From Plantago ovata (taxonomy: Eukaryota > Streptophyta > Magnoliopsida > Lamiales > Plantaginaceae): a DNA stretch of 64,000 nucleotides. The DNA lies in NCBI GenBank assembly GCA_028274465.1, contig CM051456.1:115518880-115582879 (forward strand), written 5' to 3'. The position numbers and the translations under genes were made by a program. Below are positions 23,601 through 36,000 of the stretch, piece by piece; the first letter of the stretch is position 1; every line of letters begins with the position of its first letter. The notes below the pieces were generated by a model. It did not search any database, was not told the DNA's origin, and saw nothing but the letters and a program-made list of their open reading frames with translations.

Positions 23601-24444
23601 ATGGTACAGTTCTTGATCCTCTGCTCCGTTGTTTGCCTATTCCAGAATTTGAAAAATCGTTTCCCTCCAAGGCTTGTGTTCTCTGTACGCTCTAGTTCGT
23701 CTGCTTAGTTCGCTTTGCCTTCAATTCGCCAGTTCTTCTTTCCTTTGTTCTGTTTCTGCGTTTCATACTGATACAAGAAGCCGCAGATTGCTTCTGTATT
23801 TCTATACACATTACTGATAAATCGCGAATCTAGCTACACTATATAACAATACACGAATTAAGGTGCGGGTAGATAGAAAGGAACTAGCTAGACCTTAAGT
23901 GGACTTCTAAAATATCCTAACTAATCTACTAGTAATTAGAATCATTTTTTCCTATATTACTTTGATTAGTTAGGGTATTTCATAATGTTAATGTTAATTG
24001 TCTAGTTACGGTAGAAGTCTTATTATTATGTTGGGTTATTTAGTTTATTGACTCATGTTAAGCCTTATAAGGCTTGTACGTGAATTCATTCAATTATCAA
24101 TCAAAATGTATTAGGATTTATACATTTAGTTTGTGTTTATGTTTTGAGTTTTGATTACTAACCCTTTAACGAACGATCTGAATTTGAAATAAAGATGAAT
24201 TTACTATCAGCGCTTAGCGAACAAGTAAATTTATCTATGTAAAATTACGGTTTCTATAAGTTGCATAAATGTAACTTATCTTCATTATATCTTTATCGTT
24301 ATAAAAATGATACTAGAGTACAATAAATTTGTATGGTTCAAATTCTTGTTGTACAATTGTCGTTTTCTCTTCACAAATTTTAAAGATAAATGAATCAATT
24401 ATATACTCCATTTAGAGAAACACAAGACTCGCATAGGAGAAATA
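20641..24444. other. Gene-poor intergenic DNA
   Basis: No gene recognised. Contains another antisense LINE-like tail at about 21717-21880 (AAAAATTTTGTTAATTAAAA after a T-rich run). A 6-bp stem (GGTGCA/TGCACC) lies near 23003. The LTR-like stretch at 23560-24120 is listed separately. The rest is AT-rich. Confidence 0.45.
23560..24120. repeat. LTR-like sequences in head-to-head arrangement (uncertain)
   Basis: GATTAGTTAGGATATTTTAG, read on the minus strand from 23926, and GATTAGTTAGGGTATTTC, on the plus strand from 23964, form an inverted repeat. Each is followed outward by sequence with promoter/LTR character: a GTTATATAGTG box on the left, and a GCCTTATAAGGC box with ATTCAATTATCAATCAAA on the right. 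No clear TG..CA ends or coding, so the assignment is tentative. Confidence 0.3.
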
Positions 24445-24464
24445 AACACTCCATTAAGAAAAGT

Positions 24465-24896
24465 TTTAAGGTGACCTAGTGAAAGGAAGTTGCGATGGTG
24501 AAGGAGATGTGCAGGGTTCGATCCCTGGTTGAGACATAAGACGGTTTAGGTGTGGAGATATAAGTTGGTATATGGTGTTGTATAGTACTTCCTCCGGAAA
24601 TTTAATAGTTTTACACTTTGTTTTTGTTGACTTTTTTATGTTCGGTTTGACCTCAAATTAATAATAATTGATTATGAAAAAATTAATTTTAAATGTTATA
24701 TTATACAAATATAAGAAGTATACTTTCATAATATAATTTTTTAAACTATCTTTTCGTAACGAGTTATTATTAATTTGAGGTCAAACCGGGCATCGAAAAG
24801 TCAACAAAAATAAAGTGTAAAACTATTAAGTTTCCGGAGGAAGTAGTAGTGTAGGAGTAGTTGTAATATTTTCCGTTTAAAAAAAAAAACACTCCG
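24465..24896 (+). mobile_element. tRNA-derived SINE split by a nested MITE
   Basis: Starts AAGGTGACCTAGTGAAAGG (box A-like). Box B is GGGTTCGATCCCTGG near 24515, and GGTGTGGAGATATAA follows. The body is interrupted at 24588-24843 and resumes as GTAGTGTAGGAGTAGTTG, then CCGTTT and A11. ACACTCC[A/G]TTAAGA[A/G]AAA flanks both sides (about 24446-24463 and 24888-24906), a clear target-site duplication. Confidence 0.88.
24588..24843. mobile_element. Stowaway-type MITE nested in the SINE
   Basis: 256 bp with near-perfect terminal inverted repeats (CTTCCTCCGGAAA...TTTCCGGAGGAAG, similarity reaching about 50 bp inward). A TA dinucleotide flanks each side. It is AT-rich with no coding. Confidence 0.9.
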
Positions 24897-24906
24897 TTAA
24901 GAGAAA

Positions 24907-25149
24907 ACTATGATGTTGGGACTCCATCTTGTATTGTTTGTTTACAAGAACTAGGTGGAATTATTTATGTCACGTAGTACACTTGGGCGAAATTATCCAC
25001 TAAATTTCATTTGGGTCGACCCAAACTAGCCTGAATGCATATCCGGCTCAATAAGTCCACAAAGACTTGGGCCGAATCACCTGCGATTTGGGCTCTCAGT
25101 TGACCTTTGAGTCTAATAACAGAAATCTAGCTGCGGTCGGTCTTTTGTC
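24907..25149 (+). other. Upstream region of the small gene at 25.15 kb
   Basis: Contains no coding sequence. It precedes a transcript-like 5' UTR exon and so presumably holds the promoter; no TATA box was chosen. Confidence 0.35.
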
Positions 25150-25237
25150 CAGTCAGTCAAAGTATACACTTCCACCCTCTTCCTTCTTCTCCGGCTGAAA
25201 CTTTCAGAAACCACCGGCCTGATTCCGATCATTCCAG
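25150..25237 (+). other. Probable 5' UTR exon of the MYB/SANT-like C-terminal protein gene
   Basis: CT-rich leader-like sequence ending CGATCATTCCAG with a GTAATC donor. The matching acceptor is TATGCAG at 26271-26276, 47 nt before the ATG, giving a leader intron of about 1.04 kb. The 5' end is a guess. Confidence 0.6.
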
Positions 25238-25889
25238 GTAATCAATAAGAATGTATATATGTATCAATAGCTATATAGAATGAATTTACATATATTATTC
25301 GTGTGTGTGTTTGTATTTGGTGTTCATTGGGCAATTGGTGTCTCAAACGTCTTCTCATCTTCGTCTTCTTATGCTACTGTGTTCAATTTCGATGAGGATT
25401 GCGTTACTGTTCTTAATTTAAAAATCTCAGATGCGGTTTTGAATACATGTGCATTCTTAATTAGGATTCTTCGCTAGTTGATTAGGTTAGAATTGATTGA
25501 TTCAGATGTGATTGGGATGGAATATTACGATATGATATGTAGTAGTATATATCCTCCCTAATTTTGATGCCGATTTTCTGTTTCTGATTGTACTTGTAAA
25601 TTTAGAAAGCTGTTGATCTCTGTAGAAGAAAATGCGACACCTCTTCGTCATTACCATTTTCGGAGTTTATATCGTAAACCTTAATCCTAACTGAATGGTT
25701 GTGCCGTAAAAGAGAATTTAGGCTCGGGAATTTGAACAGTCTTTTGATTATGTTGTTTGGGATTATTGGTGATAGAATTTATCATAGGAAGTAGTAATGT
25801 AGGGTGTCTTTACTTTGTTCGTCTATAACTGATAACTGCTGACTGCTTAAGTTGTGCAGCGACTAATCCAGTTTTTCCGCCATATGGAG

Positions 25890-25909
25890 ACACACACACA
25901 CACACACAC
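25890..25909. repeat. (AC)10 microsatellite in the leader intron
   Basis: Uninterrupted AC dinucleotide run. Confidence 0.95.
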
Positions 25910-26323
25910 CTTCCTCACTCAAATAATCAATACACACAATGCCATTAGTCACAGAGCTATGTATGTCCATTCCTTGTTTCCAGTATGCGTACAGTTCTGC
26001 TTAAGCATGTTTTGTTTGTGTGTGCTTACACTTCTCTGTATGTGTATTTCCTTAATAACAGATTGATTAACTAGAGTAAATTAGCGAATTTGATCTGAGT
26101 AGAGGTGACTGGATGCTAGGCCCCTAGAAGTTAGCTGAGAATTAGGAAACCTTGCAGTGTTTTGATATATCAAATACTATACATCATACACATAGTTTGC
26201 ATTGCTCATTATTGAGTCACATGTTTATCTGGAAGAGTGAAATGACATAGCCCTATAATCTCATTCCGGTATGCAGGCAGTTGGAATCAGAGTGGTCGTT
26301 CAATTGGTATATGCTAGTCAAGC

Positions 26324-26728
26324 ATGTCTGGTAATCCAAATTTTGTTGATGAGGATGGCTCATCCGGATCTGGAGAGGATGCTAACGTGTTAGATGGGAA
26401 TAACAAGAATCAGGCAATGACACCGCGTTCAGGGCGTAAGAGAAGTCGGAAGGCCACAGGTGACGCCATTGTTGATGCTATGTTGGAGATAGCAGCAGCT
26501 TCAAAAATGAGGGCTGCTGCAATCATGAGAAATGAGGAGAGATTTTCTATAAGCAAATGCATTCGAGCATTGGACGAGATGCAAGGTGTTGATCAAAGTG
26601 TGTACTTTTACGCTTTGGATCTGTTCGAGAATCCTTCCGCTAGAGAAATTTTTATCTCACTTAAGGTTGAGAGACGATTAACTTGGCTGCAGGGGAAGTT
26701 TAGAAATTCGTCCAGTTCAGCAAGCTGA
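26324..26728 (+). CDS. Small 134-aa protein resembling the C-terminus of MYB/SANT-like (L10-interacting MYB) proteins
   Basis: ATG at 26324, first in the exon beginning about 26277, TGA at 26728. Residues 1-32 are acidic and Ser/Gly-rich. Residues 33-45 are a basic patch (PRSGRKRSRKATG) that could act as a nuclear localisation signal. The C-terminal half (about 75-130) is predicted helical and contains FSISKCIRALDEMQGVDQ, YFYALDLFENPSAREIFISL and RRLTWLQG. This pattern is familiar from the C-termini of plant MYB/SANT-like, Harbinger-derived proteins. The MYB-like DNA-binding domain itself is absent, so this is either a free-standing C-terminal domain gene or a truncated relative. Intact frame, leader exon and normal codon use support a real gene. 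No molecular function can be assigned. Confidence 0.65.
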   Translation: MSGNPNFVDEDGSSGSGEDANVLDGNNKNQAMTPRSGRKRSRKATGDAIVDAMLEIAAASKMRAAAIMRNEERFSISKCIRALDEMQGVDQSVYFYALDLFENPSAREIFISLKVERRLTWLQGKFRNSSSSAS

Positions 26729-27599
26729 GTAGTTTTACTGGATTCTTTTTGTAATTGGGTGCTTTTCTTTTTACGAAGATTTTTTACTGGCCGCTGTATA
26801 GATTTCTGATACTTATATCCTGCAAGTTTGATTGCACTAAAACTTATATGGGATAAGTAGTACTTTGGCCACATTCTGCACAGATATCGTTTGTTTAAGT
26901 ACCGCCAAAATTCAACTCAAGCTCAACTAGGACTAGGAGGATGTATGTTGAAAATTCTAAGGTATACCACATCTATCACTGAATTGTAAAGCATGTGGCA
27001 AGTTTTAACATTGGATTGCTGTTATTCACTTGCTAAGTGCAAATTTTATTTTATTTTTTATTTATTTGCATGAGGAATTTATGGGTTTTAATATTGCAAG
27101 TTATCTCATGTACATATTTTTCTCTAAATTTCTTTGAACTAGTAAACTTGGTCCACATAAGCACAATTAAGAGCATAGGTGCTAAGTGCAAATTTTATTT
27201 TATTTTTTATTTATTTGCATGAGGAATTTATGGGTTTTAATATTGCAAGTTATCTGAGGCATGTACATATTTTTCTCTAAATTTCTTTGAACTAGTAAAC
27301 TTTGTCCACATAAGCACAATTAAGAGCATAGGCAAGGTTAAGGTTAGTGGTGAATTTCCAATAGTTTTCTGAGATTTTTTTCAAAGCATACAGAGAGAGC
27401 TAATTCATATTCAAGAATAAATAAAGTGCAGAAATATTTAGGGGGAATGTATCCACAACCGATTTTTCATGCAAATAGGTTTTAGGTGGGTCAGTAACTC
27501 TCGTCCGTCATACCTTGTCTCCGCCCTCAATTACAAGACAAGTCGGAGAGTGTTCGTAAAATGATTGAAAGTAAAAAAAAAAAAAAAAAATACCAGAGA
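26729..27599. other. 3' flank of the small gene, with a tandem duplication
   Basis: No gene. Contains the tandem repeat at 27032-27332 and an A-run at 27572-27590 just before the LINE remnant. Confidence 0.5.
27032..27332. repeat. Two-copy tandem repeat, units of 149 and 152 bp
   Basis: GCTAAGTGCAAATTTTATTT begins each unit (27032 and 27181) and AATTAAGAGCATAGG ends each. By eye they differ by a small TGAG-type insertion and about two substitutions, so the duplication is recent. Confidence 0.95.
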
Positions 27600-28760
27600 G
27601 AAATGATTATATGTGGAGGAAAATAGATAATGTCATATGAACTTAGATAACGGTATGTTTACCGTTAAGAGTGCTTATAACCTACTTTGTCTTTGTCAAC
27701 AAGAAACAGGTCCACAATGGTCTTGGAAACAAATATGGGATTTAAAAGTCCTCCCCAGAATCAGATTCTTTATCTGGTTGGTTGTATGGGATAGACTACC
27801 TACAGCAAGCTTCTTAGCAGCTCACAATATTATTCAGGATCCCACTTGTGCACTTTGCCACCAACAACCTGAGACACTTCATCACCTCTTTTGCAAATGT
27901 GAAATACTTCAGCCTCTTAGAAATCAATTCATACCCAACTCCCTTTACTCTTCGGAGACTCTAACACACATATTCTTTCAAGCACATGATAAGAAAAATG
28001 TAACAAGTTTCATGATGCTAACCTGGATAATTTGGCAAATAAGAAATGAAATTTTTTTTGCAAATAAAGAATTTGATTTATACAAAGCGAAAATTCGGTT
28101 TTCCAACCTTTTGAAAGATCATGAAGCACAATTTCCAGAAAAAGAAGCACTACTAAAATTATATTATGCAATTGGAAACCACCGCCCCTCAATTACCTCT
28201 GTCTAAACATTGATGGATCTTTTGATGCAACAACCGGAACGGCAGGGGCTGGGGCCATCTTGAGAAATCATCATGGCACGTGCATCATGGCAGCGGCGCA
28301 ACTCTTAGGAAATTCCAACGCGCTTACGGCGGAATTTTATGCTTTAAAATTAGGATTGACCTTATGTTCTAAAATTGTTTGTACTAAAGTTATTATACAA
28401 ACTGATTCACAAACTCTTCTTGCATCTTTTAACAGGGGGAAAGCAGCAGGTGTGCATCAAAACGCACTTCTTCAGGACGCCATTAAGGAGATAGGTCGAT
28501 TAGAAGATGTCAAGATGGAATTTTTGTATAGAGAAAGCAATGGAGCAGCCGATCTACTTGCGAATGAAGGACGGAAAAAGACTTTTGGGAGAAACCAACC
28601 TTTTGATAACAACTCAAATACTTTTGTTTGGGATATAACCCCATCTTGGCTATGTAATATTTTAGCATCTGACATTTCGTCCTCTTATATTAGGCATGTA
28701 ACTGAACATCCATCGTCTATTTAATGCAAGTCTATTTTTGAAAAGAAAAAAAAAAAAAAC
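27600..28760 (+). pseudogene. 5'-truncated LINE: zf-RVT and RNase H regions with poly(A) tail
   Basis: Frame one (27637-28206) has NGMFTVKSAYNLL, LKVLPRIRFFIWLVVWDRLP, CALCHQQPETLHHLFCKC and WIIWQIRNEI, the zf-RVT region after plant LINE reverse transcriptases. Frame two (about 28190-28724) begins LCLNIDGSFD and has AGAGAILRNHHG, AEFYALKLGLTL, IIQTDSQTLL and FLYRESNGAADLLANEGRK, an RVT_3-type RNase H with its D-E-D-D acidic positions. A frameshift near 28170-28190 splits what was one ORF. An A14 tract at 28746-28759 marks the 3' end. The RT and endonuclease are missing at the 5' side. Confidence 0.88.
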
Positions 28761-28815
28761 TTCAAAGGGATTTTACTACAAATAAGTTGGTACTCTCCAT
28801 GAAACTACTCTAATA

Positions 28816-29074
28816 CTCCCTCCTTCTCACAAAATTTTACCCACTTTTCATTTTTATGTCCCACAAAACATTACTCATTTCCTAAAATGGAAGTAGTCAC
28901 ACACATTAAAAACATTATTTTGTACACTATATTACAACTTTGTCACTACTTTATACTTTAACAACTCCATTTCAATTAAAAAATTATTATACCCAACTAA
29001 CTTTATACTACTTTATTGTTTTTATTAAATTGCGTGTTAATTCTAATGGGTAATGTTTTGTGAGACGGAGGGAG
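28816..29074. mobile_element. Stowaway-type MITE, 259 bp
   Basis: Terminal inverted repeats CTCCCTCCTTCTCACAAAA and TTTTGTGAGACGGAGGGAG, flanked by TA at 28814-28815 and 29075-29076. AT-rich and non-coding. Confidence 0.92.
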
Positions 29075-29589
29075 TAATAAAGCAAAGTGCATGAAGGGTA
29101 ACGGATGTAAATTCCAATGACCATTAACAAAACAACAAATCCAATTTCCATCCCTAAAGCTTTTTCAAAAAATGCAAATGAAAATAAAACAAGGTTGATA
29201 AACTTATGAGGCAAATGAACCGAGAAATAACAATACCATCTGAATTTGGTAGAACATAAAAATTTATTACTTTTAGATTATCAATTACTTCTTCTATTGA
29301 TTCAAAAGGCACAATGAAGCTGTTTTATGGAACAGATGTGTAAACTAAAAATTACTAATGCTAATACTACTCCTCTATTCATTTAATTTTACATTTAATT
29401 TTAAATTTAATTTTATTAAGTTCAATTTAGATAACTTCAAGTTTGTTTAGTAGAAATTTATACTTCAAATATACTTTAATTAACTACAGTTCAAATTAAT
29501 TAAATTCAATTTAGTTTAAATTAATTAAATTAATTAATTTCAGTTAAAAAATTTTAAATTCAATTGAAAGATTTTCGGACTAATCAAAC
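29075..29589. other. AT-rich simple-sequence spacer before the duplicated block
   Basis: 29370-29560 is a low-complexity stretch of TTTAATTTTAAATTTAATTT and TTCAATTTAG-like units. No gene. Confidence 0.5.
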
Positions 29590-30088
29590 AATACTACAAA
29601 CTACAGTTCGTTTCTTGTCACTTCGCCAGAGATACTGCAAGAAAAGCAGTTGTAAACACACCAATCCTTTAGCCGAGCCACACTTTTGTGGAACACAAAA
29701 CATAACACAGTTAATCTGCTCAACTGCTTGCAAGTTCAATTGTAAAAGAACCACAGATTGTCCCAAGATTAGAGTGTATAGCAGCTACATTTGATGAAAC
29801 TCGAAAATTAAGGACCATAAACGACACAAAACATAGTCTCTGTTCAATCTTAAATATCATCCAGCATAGTTTACATAGTCTCATCTATAAAAACTCAACC
29901 AGCATAAGTCTCTCAAAAATAAAAACTCAACAAGCACAACATCAAAGTCTAATCTTAAATATCATCCACCTAAGTAAAACATAGTCTCATAAATAAAAAT
30001 TCAACAACAGGCACTATTATACAACACCAAATGAACCAGAGTTTAAAAGCATAAGCTAATCAATGATCTCTTCCTGCCGGCAGAAAGA

Positions 30089-33000
30089 TCATTTAGGGGG
30101 AGAGAGAAAATGCACCCTAGCAAGGTGATAAACCTTCCCTGCAATCTGGACACCAGTTTGCGACCACGATATGTCTTCCCACTCCAGGTCATCTGCCACA
30201 ACCTGTCATATAAATAGAGAACAGTTATTAGCAATACACCAAACAAAGTTTTTCTACCTCTGACCATGGAGGTTCAGAAAATGGCGTCAATAGTAAACTA
30301 CAATTTACCCTCACAACAATCCCGAACTAATGCTCTCTACATTGCTTTTACGACTTCATGGGCTACTTCAATTTCTCCTTACACTACAATAAGGCAAAAG
30401 CCCTATCCGAGGTCAAACGAACAGAATAATGTTTCTAGTTATTTGGAATTTTAACAAATAATTATGTTCAATTTTTGTGTTTTGCATCTCTTCCATTAGA
30501 TGAAAAGCTAGGGTCCTTGATTGGAATGGCCCTGATAGTGGTCCACCAAGCGCTTAAAAGGATTGCAAAGTCTATTGACTGACCTTTTAACTACCGATCA
30601 AGTACTTTCAGTTTCAATGTTAGAAGTGAGAACTACAATTATTCCTCTCGCTTAGATTAGGTTCATGGAAAATTTCAGAATTCAAAAGTAGCTCATACAA
30701 AGAACATGCATGTGGATTACCTCGACTCTTTCAGGAGGAAGTGGAATCCCCAAAGTCAGCATTGTCTTCTGAGGTATGGCTCTCTTACAGCGAGACCACC
30801 GGAATAAATCCACAACAGCACTTTCACTGTCAATGCTGCTTCTTTCACCATTACCATGGTGTGAGTTGTGCGCCTGAGTTCTTCCAGATTCTGCTCCAGC
30901 TACATGAGGTGCTGGTGCAGCCCTGACTAACTTCTCTCCAGCAAAGCAAAGCTCATACCTATAAGATGTAGAAAACACAAATGGAATTATTAGATTAACT
31001 TCAGTTTGTCACCCGAAGTCAATCTAGCAAGTGACATTAATCGACTATGGACAACTACTAAAACATATTTCAAGGAACCATGCAGAATGAGTGATGACTC
31101 ATGAGAAAAAAAATCCAGGATAAATTGCATCTAATTGCCAACGGTATCTGTTTGAGTTGTCTATCAGTATACACAGGCACCGAGCAATTAAATCAATATG
31201 GTAAGGCTGTCAAGGCTTACTTAATTATTTGAAGTAAAAAAAATTGAATGACGAAAATGGATGGGGAAATTTGCACATGAAAAAAAAATCGTAGAAAATG
31301 AACTATTATCTTTATCCGCAAACACTAATTTCTTGATCCTGAAGTAATGTATCATGCAACACTGGGACCTTCTATAACCACATTACCAGATGTGGGGGCA
31401 GATTCAGATCAGGGAAAAAATTGGTATCTCTCTCCTCGCAGATCACAAGCAGGTATTGGGGACAGCATACTTGGAAAAATCTAGTCATCTCAAGTCAGGT
31501 TCTGTAAGTTTAACTATATTCACCTTCTCCAGACAATGGTGTCACACTATGACTCAGGTAATACCCACTTTATTGACACGGTAACGACAATTTCAAAGAG
31601 AATTTCAATGACATGGCCAACATTTCTAAGAGTATTAACTGGTCAAGTCCACTAAACATTTTATCTTCCCAATTCCAGTACACAAATAGAACTCTCTTCC
31701 AAAACACTAATTACCTAATAAGAATAAACATAATCTTCTTTCCCTGTATTCACTCACATTCACACCAGAATTACGCTGTAGCCTGTGGGCACGCAGCACG
31801 CATCTACTAGACCTATAACATGCCAGGAGACCAATTCTAGAGATGATTCCAACACTTAGGTTCCTCAGTTTTTATCACAAGTAAAAGCTATCTAAGACAG
31901 ACGCAGTACGCATCTACTTGACCTGTAACAAGCCAGGAGACCAATTCTAGAGATGATTCAAACACTTAAAGTTCCTCAGTTTCTATTCACAAGTAAAAGC
32001 TATCTAAGACAGACTTCTCCGTGTTAAAATTTTCGATAGTTTTGGTGTCTTTGAGGAAATGGCACTTTCCACCAGATGGTAAATGTATCATACAATTTCA
32101 CATCTAAACAGCTATACTGCATAGAATTAAACCATGAACAGCATACGAAAGCTCACCCGTATGTAAGCCTTTTCATAATAGAAACTTTATGTCACACTTG
32201 CATTGCTTCAGGCAATTTTGGGGAAAAAGAAACATCTTTACAAAAGTATAGCATAATTATAATTGTTGTCATTGGTACGACACTCAATGCATTTTAAATT
32301 ATTCCAGCATCCCTGCATGTTCTTTAAACTCTGTATAATTAGCTCGCATATTCCACTGAAGCGATTCACAACAAAACATTAAAATAATCAAGGCACACAA
32401 TGCATTATAGTAATTAATTCAGCACTGATTTTTTTAATGATTTCAGCATCCCTGCATATTCTTTCAATTCTATGTATAATTAGCTCGCATTTTCCACTGG
32501 AGCGATTCACAATAAAACTAAATAATCCAACTTTATGTGGACAGCCACTTCTAACAGAAACATCTGGAAAAAAGGACCGGTAGTCCGGTACACAAACTTG
32601 CCACCACAGAATATCATTACAGAACACCTTCATTATTATTTTACCTGCATGAATGGGTTTCTACATAGAGAACTTCTCCTTTCTTCAAGCGTGCACTTGT
32701 AAAGAGGGACCTTTTGAGGCCTTTGTCAGCAACAGCACTTATGCTATATTTAAGCCTAGAATTACAAACACAACAAGAGTAAAAATGTCAGTGAGAAACA
32801 TCAATTTCTAAAGTAAAAAATGAAATTCAAATTAATGTTCGCGAAGGAGCAGACAGATAGACAAAGTCTGCTGCTTCAGGAGCAATCACATGGTAATATA
32901 TCACGGTTCAAATACCAACACAACAGGAGGAACGGCAAGAGTTTTTCCTATTAAATTTTGGTTTCCTACCAGTACATAAATCAACTAGCATCTCTCACAC

Positions 33001-36000
33001 CAGTATTGATTGAGGTTCTATTAAATGACAACCAAGTAATTAAGCCTATCACAATTACTTGGGATGCATGATTCTTACTCCAGTTTATGTAGCAACAAGA
33101 TTCAGTCCTGTCTTGTTTTATATCAAAAAAAAATTCTTCATAAGAATCTTTCCACGAACTCACAATCATGCACATCAAGTGTGCCCAAATTGCTACTTAG
33201 ATATCAATCCCCAAGATTCTGTTAACACAGAATGGTAGCTAAAAAGACATTACAATTCAGGAAATGTTATCACAACTCCTAGAAAACACAGGTGTATAGT
33301 AGTGCCAACAATACAGAGTTCAAATTGATTCTTAACAACAGAATGTGATAAATATGCATGTGGCACAATAAGTACTATAACAAGTTCAGTCATCAGAAAT
33401 GTGTATTATTCAAATATACATATTTGTAGGTTAACACACTCTACATAAACTTTGCATTTACTCTTGAAATGCCACACCTGGAATAAGGAAACATCTTACT
33501 AAATAAAATTATAGTCATGATCACACTGAATATGTAGTTATACTTGCACATGAAGCCCCACAATAAGATAGTACATATGTAAACCACATTTATTTGGAGA
33601 AAAGGTTCATAGATAATGCAAACTAGACGTACCAAGGTTCCATACAGAGGTTGAACTGGACTGTTACTTCCCGCACGAACCTTTGTTGACGTAAAGCATT
33701 CTGAAAATGAGGACAGGGGAGAGTGGGGGTGTCAGCTGAAGTTCATGCACTCAATGATAATTGGATGAGAAAGCTAAGCTTCATAATAAAGTAGAATATG
33801 GGCTGACAAACACAAGCGTGAAGCCAAAGCACTAGAGCTTGTGCACATATACACCAAAAAGTATAAGTTATCATCAAAAGGCAATTACCGAAGCTGCAGC
33901 CCTTGTAGTCATAGTACGTTCTGCAGCTACGGGAGCTAAAGTAGGCTCCATGGTCGAAGAATGTGTCAGACAAGGTTGGAGCTCAACAATTGCACCATCT
34001 TTCTGAAATATGTACAAGACAATAGCATGTCAGAAGATAACAGCAAATATACAGCTATTTTTTTATTTATTTTTTTAGGCACAAGGTGAGATATATTCAA
34101 CTACTACAAGCTAAGAAATCTTTTAGCAAGAATGATAGAGAACAATGTCCTTGCACTTCAACTTATAAATTCTGAAAATATAATACTTGAGGCAGCAAGA
34201 AATTGAGTGGGTGCAAGCGACATGACATGAAACAAACTGCTAACCTTCAGGATGCGGCAGCGCTCCACACGATAACTGCAATCAATAGCAGCTCCCCATG
34301 CACGTGAACGTACATTATTCCTCAATGAAGAAATGTAGCCTAAGTTTTCAGAGAGAAATTCAATCGTATTAACTAAAGGCCATTTAAACTGTACTCGGGG
34401 ATAAATCATAAAATCCAGGATTCCAATAATCTAAGATGTACATATAGGACAATTGTCAAAGCAAACCTAAAAGCCATGAAAGGTAAAACCCACTGAGACA
34501 AACGGGATGTGAGAAAGAAAAAAGGAGAGGGAGAGTGACCACCATTTAGTAACTTTTTATCATACAAAATAAGTAGACATTACTATTTACTAATCAAAGC
34601 GAAAGGTCACTTTTTAATAAGGAGTGAGATACATTCACAACAAAAGATAAAACTGAATTTTCGGCGTCACTATAGCACTATACTGGAACTTAAATATGTA
34701 AGGAAGACTATGTGCCCGTCAGTCCACCATATACAGATAGAAAAAGGAAGTTGTTAGATCTTACCCGACAGAGATAAAAGAGTTTATGACAGATCATACA
34801 TGGTGCAAAATCCACATCCTAACATTTTTCTTTTTTTAGTTTAACAATCAGGACAAAGTACAGTTGTTGTGAAATGGCGAGGGCCTATTTAAAAGCCCTA
34901 ATTAACATTAAAGACATAATAGTTTTTGTATTTACCCTCTTGTGGAGGCAACACTCTGATAGTTGCACGTAACTCCTGAGCAGAAGGTGGAGGAGGAGAA
35001 GCAGTCGGACGACAATAGCCCGTGTGCATAAGAACTGAACATAAGTGTAAAGTGTTAATGCATGCGCAGCCAAAGCAACACCCCTGGTAGGTGAAGACTG
35101 GAGAGACACTCAGGCTCTTCATATTTCAAGGGAAAATTGTGGGAAGGAAAAGCATAAGTTTCCAGATGAATTTGAATTTACTCCATTTCCTTTTCCTTTC
35201 CCACATTTTCCCTTGAAACAAGCAGAGCCAAAGTTAATATCACTGGAACATGCTATTTATAAATCGAGAAACAACACATACCAGCCACTAAATCAGAGTC
35301 AACAGTGTACACATCAGTCCCCCAAAGTTGCCCTCCCCGGACCTGCATATGTAATTTTAAGAACTCAAAATATGATTCAGAAGGACATAAACTGCAGGTA
35401 ACAAACTCAAAAATTATAGAGGCAGCTGTGAAATAGGAAGAGAGAAACTAAGCCTAGCGTGAGATTTCCACATCTTAATAGTTATTGAATATTATTATGG
35501 CACCGCTTGGTGCCTGTGAATGTTGGTGCCACTGGTTGGTATTAACATTTTACTAATACTAGTATTGATGATCACATAAAAGGGCATAATAGAGATTTTA
35601 TTGTAGAGATTTTTAAATAGGGCTGAGAGCTATTTTGTCCAATAATTTAGACTTGAAAGATTTTTATCCTATTATAATTTGAGCATAGGAGACCGGATAC
35701 GTAAAGATGACTAAGAGTGTACCTTTCTCTGCAAACAAAATAATCTATCTCTAATTCTTAGTATTTGACAAACCAAAAGTATGCAACTGTGCAGGCATTT
35801 GATTTTAATTATTAAAGATATGATAAGAAATACCAGTATCCGCAATGGTTTCATCAAGAAGACCAGTATTGGCACACCCACATTAAAGACACTACTCCCT
35901 CCTATCACTACCAACTGATGTTTCACGTTTTTTCCTATATACAAAATTGTTGTCGTTTTAGACCCAGGAGCTATGCCATCCTTTTTTTATTCTGTAAAAC

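Noticed and set aside
23560-23900. Solo LTR or 5' UTR of an unknown minus-strand gene
   Set aside because: Has LTR-like character, but no TG..CA ends, target duplication, purine tract or coding could be fixed. Kept only as a low-confidence repeat.
27032-27332. CRISPR-like direct repeats
   Set aside because: Only two units of about 150 bp with no spacers, in plant nuclear DNA; a simple tandem duplication.
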